From a bacterium (lineage in GTDB: Bacteria; Desulfobacterota; UBA8473), in contig WOUX01000080.1 in the NCBI GenBank assembly GCA_009773075.1, positions 1 through 6,523 of the forward strand: 6,523 nt of DNA. Reading direction: 5' to 3'. The position numbers were made by a program, and so were the translations under genes. The notes below the pieces were generated by a model that was given only the letters and a program-made list of their open reading frames with translations, made no database searches and was not told the origin of the DNA. Positions 1 through 5,673 of this stretch are shown here, in pieces. Position 1 is the first letter of the stretch. Every line of letters starts with the position of its first letter.

Positions 1-1
1 C

Positions 2-529
2 CACCCTTCAGGTAGTCCGCTTCTTCCCTTTTTGACAGAAAACCTTTTAGTTGACAAGCAAACACATTGCCTGTATCGACAGGTACAAGACCAGTGGGAG
101 CGAATAGACAATCCCCTTTTGGAATTACTGTGCCTGGTATATCTGCTAAATGTGGGGGCTCAATCTCTCAGCCAAGAAATGATAAGTGTTCAAGAACTCA
201 AGTCCGCCCATTTTTTCAAGGGCCCTCATGAACTTAGAATAAGACCTCTTCTGGCACGATACGGCAACGATCTTGAGGGTTTCAAAAGAGCAGCGGAGGG
301 AGTGGGGGGTGAGGCTCTGGATCTGGCAGATGCCGCTTACAGGCTTTTAACCTTCCCAAAGGTGCCCCTGTACTATCTGTTCTGGAAGGGTGACCAGGAG
401 TTTGAGCCTAGTCTTTCCGTTCTTTTTGACCGATCTGTAGAACATCACCTTGCGGCAGATGCCATCTGGGGACTTGTAAATCTGGTCTCAGACGTTCTTA
501 TAATGGGGGATAGCAAGGCATTATCATAG
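2..529 (+). CDS. DUF3786 family protein, 5'-truncated by window start
   Basis: The reading frame is open to the left edge. The first possible start inside the window is a TTG at 32, but the ten codons before it (HPSGSPLLPF) continue the frame and fit the family, so the true start probably lies outside the window. I recognise the DUF3786 family mainly by the C-terminal block KVPLYYLFWKGDQEF, then SVLFDRS, then HLPADAIWGLVNL-like sequence (here HLAADAIWGLVNLVSD). No transmembrane segment or cysteine cluster is visible in the part seen. The biochemical function of the family is unknown; I recall members mainly in anaerobic bacteria and archaea. It is followed after 54 nt by a DUF1284 gene on the same strand, so the two may be cotranscribed. 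Family assignment is fairly sure; function is not assigned. Confidence 0.8.
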   Translation, partial: HPSGSPLLPFLTENLLVDKQTHCLYRQVQDQWERIDNPLLELLCLVYLLNVGAQSLSQEMISVQELKSAHFFKGPHELRIRPLLARYGNDLEGFKRAAEGVGGEALDLADAAYRLLTFPKVPLYYLFWKGDQEFEPSLSVLFDRSVEHHLAADAIWGLVNLVSDVLIMGDSKALS

Positions 530-569
530 AACTTTATCCCTTATATATATCTATTTACCACCCTGAAAG

Positions 570-576
570 AAGGAGG
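570..576 (+). promoter_or_regulatory. Strong ribosome binding site of the DUF1284 gene
   Basis: AAGGAGG is a full match to the anti-Shine-Dalgarno core and lies seven bases before the ATG at 584. It fixes the start and predicts efficient translation independent of the upstream gene. Confidence 0.85.
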
Positions 577-583
577 GAAAAAT

Positions 584-991
584 ATGACCGATGATAACAG
601 AGCTGAAGTGTTAAGGTGGCGTCCGCACCACATCTATTGTGAGCCATTTTTGGCTGGTAACTTTCCCGACAGAGGAGAGAGATTTGACCGAATCGGGGAC
701 AAAATTAGAGAAACTATGCAATCGGGCACTGATACGATAATAGAGGTCATCGAGGGTGTTGACGAGCTGTGCCAAACCTGTCCCCTTTGCCAGAACAATG
801 GCTGCCAAAGCCCTAATGGTGACGAGGATGCAGTCAGAAAGTGGGATGCGATAGTACTTAAGGGGTTGGGGGTATCTTATGGAGAAAAGAGGAGTGCCCA
901 GGAATTCCGTGCTCTGATAGAGGAGAAGGCGCCATTGGAGTTTTGCCGAACCAGGTGCCGCTGGAAGGATGCCTGCACTGTTTTCGGTTAA
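584..991 (+). CDS. DUF1284 family cysteine-rich protein, possible Fe-S binder
   Basis: This 135-aa protein has the usual length of DUF1284 (about 130 residues). The family signature WRPHHIYC (residues 12-19) opens the protein. A central cluster C63-x2-C66-x2-C69-x4-C74 and a C-terminal cluster C121-x3-C125-x5-C131 follow, giving eight cysteines including C19. The family is suspected to bind an iron-sulfur cluster, but as far as I know no reaction has been shown. The start is decided by AAGGAGG at 570-576, seven bases before the ATG. No signal peptide is seen, so it is probably cytoplasmic. It lies 54 nt behind the DUF3786 gene, which suggests coexpression. No clear terminator follows it in 992-1120. 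Confidence 0.85.
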   Translation: MTDDNRAEVLRWRPHHIYCEPFLAGNFPDRGERFDRIGDKIRETMQSGTDTIIEVIEGVDELCQTCPLCQNNGCQSPNGDEDAVRKWDAIVLKGLGVSYGEKRSAQEFRALIEEKAPLEFCRTRCRWKDACTVFG

Positions 992-1121
992 ATAAACATA
1001 TATTGCTCAGGTCTCAAATCAAGGGTTTAGATGTAATCCCATGAGCGCAACAAAGCGTGTCAATATCTCAGGCGGTATAGTTAGCATAGGGCATTTACCG
1101 AAATGTGTGTATTCCTTCCGT

Positions 1122-1151
1122 TTGCGATGTTAACCGACAAGTGAGTATAAT
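1122..1151 (+). promoter_or_regulatory. Predicted sigma70-type promoter of the small-ORF/nucleotidyltransferase pair
   Basis: TTGCGA (1122-1127, four of six to TTGACA) and a perfect TATAAT (1146-1151) are separated by 18 nt. The expected transcription start near 1158 gives a leader of about 32 nt before the ATG at 1190. The rest of 992-1121 holds no gene or clear hairpin that I can see. The promoter suggests that the pair is its own transcription unit rather than a continuation of the DUF3786-DUF1284 genes. Confidence 0.6.
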
Positions 1152-1189
1152 TATATTAATTATTAAAGTTACGATAAGAAAGGTGTCTG

Positions 1190-1375
1190 ATGACCAAGAA
1201 AACGGAAAACAAGAATTGTTCAGTTGTTGACAAGACATTGGTCGCTATGTTTCTTAAGATGTCACCAGAGGAACGTCTGCGGGCAAATGATAACGCATCA
1301 CGTGCTATTTTGGAGTTGAGAAATGCATACAAACAGCAAAAATTCAACAGGCGCAGACCTAAGCTCAATACTTGA
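1190..1375 (+). CDS. Small protein encoded ahead of, and overlapping, a nucleotidyltransferase
   Basis: The product is 61 aa with no characterised family that I can name with certainty. Residues 24-47 (MSPEERL, then ND..SRAILELRNAY) form a likely amphipathic helical segment. The C-terminus is very basic (KFNRRRPK). Support for it being real: a promoter with a perfect -10 upstream, AAGGTG at 1180-1185 just before the ATG, and an end that overlaps the start of the nucleotidyltransferase gene by 53 nt in the +1 frame, an arrangement typical of translational coupling. I have an impression that similar short 'PEERL...D...R...EL' proteins precede related nucleotidyltransferases, which would make this a conserved pair, but this is from memory. 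Its role could be antitoxin or chaperone for the downstream enzyme; that is inference. No cysteine motif or membrane segment is present. Confidence 0.6.
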   Translation: MTKKTENKNCSVVDKTLVAMFLKMSPEERLRANDNASRAILELRNAYKQQKFNRRRPKLNT

Positions 1376-1847
1376 AGGACTCATAAAGGCAGACGTTAAG
1401 TTTATTCTTGTTGGAGGTCTTGCGGCGGTTGTTCAGGGAGCTCCAGTCACAACGATGGATGTGGATATTGTACATAAACGATCTTCTGAGAATATTGCAA
1501 AACTATTTGCATTTTTACAATCAATTGCTGCATTCTATCGTCGTCCAGACGATAAAGTGATAAAGCCAAAGGAGGAGGATTTTTTGGGGATGGGTCATGC
1601 ACTTTTTACGACCCGCTTAGGACCACTTGACGTTTTGGCTGTTATCGAAGAGGGGAAAACCTATGAAGATCTTATCAATCACACAGTAGAAATTGAATTC
1701 AGAGGTAATACGATTCGTGTTCTCGATCTTAAAATGTTAGTAGAACTTAAAAGAACTTCCAAAGATCCAAAAGACAAGCAGCGTCTCCCTGTTCTTGAAG
1801 AAACATTACGGCAGTTGGAGGAAGAGTTAGGCATTGATCTGGGCTAA
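1323..1847 (+). CDS. Minimal nucleotidyltransferase (AbiEii/MNT-like fold)
   Basis: The 174-aa protein shows the polymerase-beta-type nucleotidyltransferase signature: FILVGGLAAV (residues 27-36) with the two glycines G31 and G32, then D46-V-D48, and a likely third acidic residue D103 in GPLDVLAVI. These would bind the metal ions for transfer of a nucleotide from an NTP. The C-terminal part (residues 134-163, DLKMLVELKRTSKDPKDKQR and on) is a charged helix region as seen in AbiEii-like and DUF6036-like proteins. The ATG at 1323 has GGAG at 1312-1315, seven bases upstream, and lies inside the preceding 61-aa gene. Related proteins act as toxins in type IV or type VII toxin-antitoxin and abortive infection systems, but no HEPN partner is present, so the role here is open. 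It ends 31 nt from the convergent hisF end. Confidence 0.8.
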   Translation: MHTNSKNSTGADLSSILEGLIKADVKFILVGGLAAVVQGAPVTTMDVDIVHKRSSENIAKLFAFLQSIAAFYRRPDDKVIKPKEEDFLGMGHALFTTRLGPLDVLAVIEEGKTYEDLINHTVEIEFRGNTIRVLDLKMLVELKRTSKDPKDKQRLPVLEETLRQLEEELGIDLG

Positions 1848-1878
1848 TAGGTTATGTTCCATTAAGTGTGAGGTAGTG

Positions 1879-2637
1879 CTATAGCCTTACACAGATACCC
1901 TTTTCTCTCAGGTATTCCTTTGCCTCACGAATAGTATATTCTCTGTAATGGAAGATGGAAGCTGCCAACACTGCGTCGGCATTCCCACCCATAAGGGCAT
2001 CATATAGGTGTTCCAGGGTGCCTGCCCCTCCAGAGGCTATTACCGGAATGTCTATAAGGTCAGAGACAGCCCTCGTTAGTTCAATATCATAACCATTCTT
2101 GGTGCCATCACAATCCATACTCGTAAGCAGTATCTCTCCTGCCCCCATCCCCTCCATTTTTTTTATCCACTCCAGTGCATCTATACCTGTTGGTTTTCTG
2201 CCACCATGGGTATATACTTCCCATCCCCCATTTCCCGTCCTCTTTGCATCTACCGCTACAACAATGCACTGGCTTCCAAACATTTCAGCCGCCTCTCTTA
2301 CAAAGCCAGGGTTATTCACAGCAGCGGTATTTATAGAGACTTTGTCTGCACCGGCATTGAGCAGATTGCGGATATCCTCAAGATTCCTAATCCCACCACC
2401 AACGGTAAGGGGCATAAATACCTCTTCTGCTGTCCTTTCCACTACAGTGAGTATGATATCTCGCTTCTCATGAGAGGCGGTGATATCCAAGAAGGTGAGT
2501 TCATCTGCTCCCTGCTGGTCGTACACCCTGGCATTTTCAACAGGATCGCCTGCATCTCTGAGACTAACGAAGTTTATCCCTTTAACTACACGCCCATCCT
2601 TGACATCCAGACAGGGTATTATCCTTTTAGCTAACAT
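1879..2637 (-). CDS. hisF: Imidazole glycerol phosphate synthase cyclase subunit HisF
   Basis: HisF uses ammonia delivered by HisH to convert PRFAR into imidazole glycerol phosphate and AICAR, in the cytoplasm. The 252-aa protein has the expected beta/alpha-barrel length. Catalytic acids are D11 in PCLDVKDG and D130 in VVAVDAKR; phosphate-binding loops are TVGGGI (79-83 region) and ASGGAG (201-206). I chose the ATG at 2637 because it gives the canonical MLAKRIIPCL start and has AAGG at 2646-2649 with an 8-nt spacer. A TTG six bases upstream would give two extra residues and overlap the hisA stop, but would leave only 2 nt from the ribosome site. Two nt separate it from hisA. It is the last gene of the cluster; no hisI or hisE follows, and no U-rich terminator is visible before the convergent gene. 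Confidence 0.97.
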   Translation of the reverse strand: MLAKRIIPCLDVKDGRVVKGINFVSLRDAGDPVENARVYDQQGADELTFLDITASHEKRDIILTVVERTAEEVFMPLTVGGGIRNLEDIRNLLNAGADKVSINTAAVNNPGFVREAAEMFGSQCIVVAVDAKRTGNGGWEVYTHGGRKPTGIDALEWIKKMEGMGAGEILLTSMDCDGTKNGYDIELTRAVSDLIDIPVIASGGAGTLEHLYDALMGGNADAVLAASIFHYREYTIREAKEYLREKGICVRL

Positions 2638-2639
2638 TT

Positions 2640-3368
2640 TCAAAGCCTTCGAGTTAATCTTATCGCATCTTCCAATCTAAGGGAGTTTGTATAGATTGCC
2701 CTTCCAACTATAATCCCAGAAACCCCGTATTCTTCTATCTTCATAAGATCCTCGATATCACTGATGGTATTCACTCCACCCGAGGCTATAACGGGAACGG
2801 TCACAGATTGAGCCAGCTTCTTTGTATTCTCTATATTTGGGCCTGTTTGCATTCCATCCCTTTTAATATCAGTAAAAATAAAGGCCGCAACACCAAGGCC
2901 TTCTATTTCTTTTGCTGCGTCTACTGCTCTCTTTTCGGTAACCTCAGTCCAACCCCTGATGGCGACCCTTCCGTCCTTTGCATCAATACCAGCCAAGATT
3001 CTCTCCGGATATAGTTGACAGGCTTGTTTTATCAAATCGGGAGTTTCAATGGCTATTGTCCCCATGATAACCCTGCTTACACCAATTGAGATGTACTGGT
3101 TAATAGTAGTCAAGTCTCTTATCCCACCACCAAGCTGGATGGGAACGTTTATTGATTTGACTATCTTCTCTATAACCTCTCTGTTCTTTGGACTGCCTGC
3201 AATGGATCCATCCAGATCTACAATATGTATTAATTCAGCCCCTCTATCCTCCCATCTCATAGCTGTCTCAGCAGGATCATTGGAAAAGACGGTAACTTTA
3301 TCCATATGGCCCTGAATAAGGCGAACGCATTTTCCCTCTTTTAAATCAATGGCCGGTATAATAATCAT
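2640..3368 (-). CDS. hisA: ProFAR isomerase HisA
   Basis: HisA opens the ribose ring of ProFAR by an Amadori rearrangement to give PRFAR, the substrate of HisH-HisF. At 242 aa it has normal family length. The general acid/base pair is visible as D8 in IPAIDLKEGKCVRL and D129 in AGIDAKDG, with T166 in FTDIKRDGMQTGPN and phosphate loops QLGGGIRD (78-85) and ASGGV (195-199); VGRAIY (221-226) is also typical. Strong resemblance to HisF in fold is expected, but the residues separate the two. The gene starts 15 nt after the lipoprotein gene with only a weak ribosome site (GGA about 10 nt upstream), so it probably depends on coupled translation. It is followed after 2 nt by hisF. Confidence 0.97.
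   Translation of the reverse strand: MIIIPAIDLKEGKCVRLIQGHMDKVTVFSNDPAETAMRWEDRGAELIHIVDLDGSIAGSPKNREVIEKIVKSINVPIQLGGGIRDLTTINQYISIGVSRVIMGTIAIETPDLIKQACQLYPERILAGIDAKDGRVAIRGWTEVTEKRAVDAAKEIEGLGVAAFIFTDIKRDGMQTGPNIENTKKLAQSVTVPVIASGGVNTISDIEDLMKIEEYGVSGIIVGRAIYTNSLRLEDAIRLTRRL
2646..2649 (-). promoter_or_regulatory. Ribosome binding site deciding the hisF start
   Basis: AAGG on the - strand lies within the end of hisA, 8 nt before the ATG at 2637 but only 2 nt before the alternative TTG at 2643. This supports the ATG. Confidence 0.55.
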
Positions 3369-3383
3369 ACAATTTAATCCATG

Positions 3384-4118
3384 CTATTTTCTTCTTAATC
3401 CGGGGAATTTTTTCAACACCTCTTCAACACCCTGTTCAGCCAGCTCATCCGCAGTTAACCACTTGCTTCCTATTTTGAGAAAAGCATATAGTTTGAGCAC
3501 ATTTTCACTGAGAGATTTTTGGGTTTCGTCAAAGGAACCTTCCCAGATACTGTTATCCTCTTTTAGACTGATGAGGTGTACTTCGAACGCTAATGATGCC
3601 GGCCTATTAACGGAATAAGCATATCCTTCGCGCTCTCGGTAACGAAATACAAAACCTGCTAAAACGGCATCTGCATTGAGTTCTTTCCCGACCTGGACCG
3701 CCATCTTAAGATGGGAGGTTTTTAAATCGTCATATAGTGCCTTAGAGATAGCTCCCCCTGCTTGATCTATGGGTAATACTGTGTAAACCTTTAAGGCGTT
3801 TAGCCTCTGATAGAAGAACTGAGTAAGTCTTTTTTCAGCATTTGGTACAATCTCCCCACTTCTAAATAAGTTTCCACATATTGGGCAACTAACAACTCTC
3901 CCTTTTTTTGTTTCTTGTAGTATTGTTTGAAATGGTATTATGGCAATTGTATTAATGCCGGGTATCTTTTCAACAGCAGGTTGAGGAGACTTAGCAGCTC
4001 TCAATTGTGTACACCCCATCATTGTAAGGCTTGCCAAAATAACCATTAATTTTATGAAAGGCGATATACACCTTTTGTTTATGTCCATCCTGCCCATTTC
4101 AACGTTAGAAAAGCGCAT
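3384..4118 (-). CDS. Predicted lipoprotein inside the his operon
   Basis: The 244-aa protein has a basic N-region, a hydrophobic stretch (residues 18-34) and a lipobox-like TMMGC with C36 as the lipidated residue. Position +2 is T rather than D, so outer-membrane sorting is likely if the E. coli rule applies. The mature part begins with NTIAIIPFQ (56-64), resembling the first strand of CsgG/TolB-N/GNA1162-like lipoproteins. A C78-P-I-C81 pair is followed by NLFRSGEIVPNAEKRL. NADAVLAGFVFRYRER (148-163) and PASLAFEVHL..., W192 and FDETQ...LSEN (197-206) look like conserved blocks. It has no visible histidine-pathway domain. It lies 10 nt after hisH and 15 nt before hisA, so it is surely cotranscribed. 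Start 4118 is chosen for GAGGTG at 4124-4129; later Met codons at 4097 and 4088 would shorten the signal peptide but lack a good ribosome site. Function is unknown. Confidence 0.85.
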   Translation of the reverse strand: MRFSNVEMGRMDINKRCISPFIKLMVILASLTMMGCTQLRAAKSPQPAVEKIPGINTIAIIPFQTILQETKKGRVVSCPICGNLFRSGEIVPNAEKRLTQFFYQRLNALKVYTVLPIDQAGGAISKALYDDLKTSHLKMAVQVGKELNADAVLAGFVFRYREREGYAYSVNRPASLAFEVHLISLKEDNSIWEGSFDETQKSLSENVLKLYAFLKIGSKWLTADELAEQGVEEVLKKFPGLRRK

Positions 4119-4123
4119 GGGGC

Positions 4124-4129
4124 CACCTC
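4124..4129 (-). promoter_or_regulatory. Ribosome binding site of the lipoprotein gene
   Basis: GAGGTG on the - strand matches the anti-Shine-Dalgarno over six bases. It touches the hisH stop codon (TAG, 4131-4129) and is 5 nt from the ATG at 4118, so it decides the long signal-peptide start and indicates coupling to hisH. Confidence 0.65.
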
Positions 4130-4785
4130 TATTTTAATTCAATGAAGTTTTTCAAAATCTGTAATCCTAATCTTTGGCTCTTTTCAGGATGAAACTGCAT
4201 GGCAATGATGTTATCCTTCCAGATGCTGGATGTGAACTCGATTCCATGAGTTGTTGTGGTCGATATTATATTCTCGTCTTCGGGGACAACATAGAACGAA
4301 TGTACAAAATACAAATATGAACCGTCATCTATGTGTTCATAAACAGGCACCCTTTTTCTAAACCTCAAAGAATTCCACCCCATGTGGGGGACCTTTAATC
4401 TTACCTTGGGCATTTGGTTATTACTGTCAGTACCTGTAAGATTGGTTGGGAACCGTACCACTCTTCCTTTGATGATATTCAACCCCTTTGGGTTACCAAA
4501 CTCTTCGCTTTCTGTGAATAAAATCTGCAGACCCAGACATATCCCCAGAAAAGGTTTGCCTGCTTCGATAGATCTGTATATAGAATCCACAAGGCCTAGT
4601 TTTTCCAGATTGTTCATGCATTTTGCAAATGCTCCCACACCCGGCAATATCACTGAAGAGGCATCTAAAACCTGCCCTGGAGTATTGGCTATGATTGCCC
4701 TGCTGCCAATCTTTTCCAATGCCTTTTGGACACTTCTAAGGTTTCCCATCCCATAATCTATTACAGCAATCAAGCCCTTCGCCAT
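4129..4785 (-). CDS. hisH: Imidazole glycerol phosphate synthase glutaminase subunit HisH
   Basis: HisH is a class I glutamine amidotransferase that hydrolyses glutamine and channels ammonia to HisF. In 218 aa the triad is visible: nucleophile C83 in GICLGLQ and H199/E201 in QFHPEKS. The N-terminal IDYGMGNLRSV, the oxyanion-region PGVGAF (48-53), PHMGWN (133-138) and YFVHSFY (159-165) are all present. Residues about 114-128 (TNLTGTDSNNQMPKV) form a polar insertion before the PHMGWN block that seems longer than in typical HisH. The ATG at 4785 directly abuts the hisB stop (TAAATG, no gap), with AAGGG about 10 nt upstream inside hisB, so translation is probably coupled. The lipoprotein gene follows 10 nt after its stop. 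Confidence 0.97.
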   Translation of the reverse strand: MAKGLIAVIDYGMGNLRSVQKALEKIGSRAIIANTPGQVLDASSVILPGVGAFAKCMNNLEKLGLVDSIYRSIEAGKPFLGICLGLQILFTESEEFGNPKGLNIIKGRVVRFPTNLTGTDSNNQMPKVRLKVPHMGWNSLRFRKRVPVYEHIDDGSYLYFVHSFYVVPEDENIISTTTTHGIEFTSSIWKDNIIAMQFHPEKSQRLGLQILKNFIELK

Positions 4786-5373
4786 TTATAACTTGCCCTT
4801 TGTGGACATCACCCCTTTTATTCTCTTGTCAATGGTGGTGGCTTTATCTAGTGACCGGCCAAATGCCTTAAAGACAGCCTCAATTGTATGATGGGTGTCC
4901 TTACCATACATAACATTGATATGTAATGTTATTCCGGCGCTGCTGCTAAATGCCCTGAAGAATTCCCATATCAATTCTGTGTCAAATTCGCCTGTTTTAC
5001 CTTTCTTCAGTTTACTGTTATAAACCAGGAAAGGTCTGTCCGAGATATCCAGTACAACTGAGGCCATAGCCTCAACCATAGGCACCGATGCGTTACCGTA
5101 TCTTGCTATTCCATCCTTCTTCCCCAATGCCTGCTTAAATCCTTCACCCAGGCATATACCTACATCCTCTACGGTGTGATGTAAATCTACCTTGGTATCA
5201 CCACTGGCCTTAATCTTTAAATCAAAGAAACCATGTTTGGCCATCAAAGACAGCATATGATCCATAAAGGGGATAGAGGTATTTACATCATATTGCCCCG
5301 AACCATCGATGTTGATATCTATTTTAATATCTGTTTCTAAAGTTTTCCTTTCAATCTTAGCTTTTCTTTTCAT
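4786..5373 (-). CDS. hisB: Imidazoleglycerol-phosphate dehydratase HisB
   Basis: HisB removes water from imidazole glycerol phosphate to give imidazole acetol phosphate in the cytoplasm, using manganese. The 195-aa protein is the single-domain dehydratase, without the histidinol phosphatase fusion of enterobacteria. Metal-ligand motifs are present: FMDHML with H39, DLHHTVED (63-70) with H65, H66 and E69, and DTHHTIEA (159-166) with H161, H162 and E165. GIARYG (88-93) and the closing STKGKL are family features. Small departures are PMVEAM (98-103), where PMDEAL is common, and MSTKG, where PSTKG is common; neither removes a metal ligand. GGAGGG at 5379-5384 lies 5 nt before the ATG. It is the first gene of the his cluster here; hisD or hisC, often found upstream, is absent and 300 non-coding bases follow. 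Confidence 0.97.
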   Translation of the reverse strand: MKRKAKIERKTLETDIKIDINIDGSGQYDVNTSIPFMDHMLSLMAKHGFFDLKIKASGDTKVDLHHTVEDVGICLGEGFKQALGKKDGIARYGNASVPMVEAMASVVLDISDRPFLVYNSKLKKGKTGEFDTELIWEFFRAFSSSAGITLHINVMYGKDTHHTIEAVFKAFGRSLDKATTIDKRIKGVMSTKGKL

Positions 5374-5415
5374 GGCTGCCCTCCATCAAGCTCAATAACA
5401 ATTTTCCTCTCAAAA

Positions 5416-5444
5416 CAGACAAAATCCACAATATATCTTGTCTG
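5416..5444 (-). promoter_or_regulatory. Inverted repeat in the hisB leader or promoter
   Basis: Read on the - strand, the arms are CAGACAAGAT and ATTTTGTCTG with a 9-nt spacer. All ten positions pair in RNA (one G-U) and nine of ten as DNA. It lies 43 to 71 nt before the hisB start. The spacer contains part of a TATATT that could be a -10 box, so the dyad could be an operator; alternatively, if transcription starts further upstream, it is a leader hairpin, followed on the RNA by UUUU. No histidine-rich leader peptide was noticed. The symmetry is seen directly; the role is inferred. Confidence 0.45.
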
Positions 5445-5612
5445 CCAATGGGCTGTTGCCCCCTGAATTTAAAACCTTCTAATTGTTTGGCTCTTAATTC
5501 TACTCAGACACTTATTTGCATATACATGAAATAATTGCTGATTTTTCAATATCGGTTAAGGGGTCTTCCTGGTTGATACTGCAGTTATATACTCATGATA
5601 TTCGACTGAAAT

Positions 5613-5639
5613 CAGCGGGGCGGGTTACCGCATCCGCTG
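5613..5639. terminator. GC-rich hairpin behind higA, possible terminator
   Basis: CAGCGG (5613-5618) pairs with CCGCTG (5634-5639), and GCGG (5620-5623) pairs with CCGC (5628-5631) around a GTTA loop, with a small 1x2 internal loop between the two stems. On the - strand it begins about 35 nt after the higA stop, where a terminator is expected, but only a short ATTT follows rather than a long U-run. It could therefore be a weak intrinsic terminator, an mRNA-stabilising structure, or a remnant of a recombination or mobile-repeat site. Confidence 0.4.
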
Positions 5640-5673
5640 GAGTTAAGCTACTTAGTTAGCTGAATCTTTTTAT

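Larger units (their letters stand above)
5374..5673. other. 300-bp gap between hisB and higA without a gene
   Basis: I see no convincing coding frame and no tRNA in this gap. It holds the hisB ribosome site (5379-5384), a dyad in the hisB leader (5416-5444), a compact GC-rich hairpin (5613-5639) and a smaller hairpin (5646-5661) just behind higA. The stretch 5461-5612 is AT-rich and I can name nothing in it. A hisB promoter should lie here. The best -10 candidate is TATATT (5430-5435, - strand) with a weak -35 (GCAACA, 18 nt upstream); TTGTCT (5417-5422) with TGTTAT 16 nt downstream is an alternative. Neither is strong. Confidence 0.6.

Noticed and set aside
611..808. 65-codon - strand frame within the DUF1284 gene
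   Set aside because: The + strand gene has a strong ribosome site and family motifs; the reverse frame has no support.
1156..1368. 70-codon - strand frame opposite the small ORF
   Set aside because: The + strand frame has a promoter, a ribosome site and coupling to the nucleotidyltransferase; the reverse frame has none of these.
1323..1847. Classical MNT-HEPN toxin-antitoxin pair
   Set aside because: No HEPN-type protein with an RxxxxH motif is encoded next to the nucleotidyltransferase; the downstream neighbour is hisF on the other strand.
1842..1886. Imperfect inverted repeat (GGCTAATAG / CTATAGCC) between the convergent nucleotidyltransferase and hisF ends as a shared terminator
   Set aside because: The stem is short with a bulge, the loop is 28 nt, and neither strand has a U-run; likely chance.
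2638..2643. TTG start of hisF at 2643 overlapping the hisA stop
   Set aside because: It leaves only 2 nt to the AAGG site, while the ATG at 2637 gives an 8-nt spacer and the standard MLAKRIIPCL N-terminus.
2099..2680. Several + strand open frames opposite hisF (up to 142 codons)
   Set aside because: They lie antisense to a complete, well-conserved hisF and show no recognisable protein features or ribosome sites; they are frame shadows.
4382..4756. 124-codon + strand frame opposite hisH
   Set aside because: Antisense to the conserved HisH sequence; no ribosome site and composition typical of a shadow frame.
5451..5460. Small hairpin GGGC-TGTT-GCCC upstream of hisB
   Set aside because: Only four base pairs and no U-run; too weak to call a terminator or regulator.
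5556..5600. Possible tRNA or small RNA in the hisB-higA gap
   Set aside because: No cloverleaf-like pairing or TpsiC-type sequence could be found by eye.
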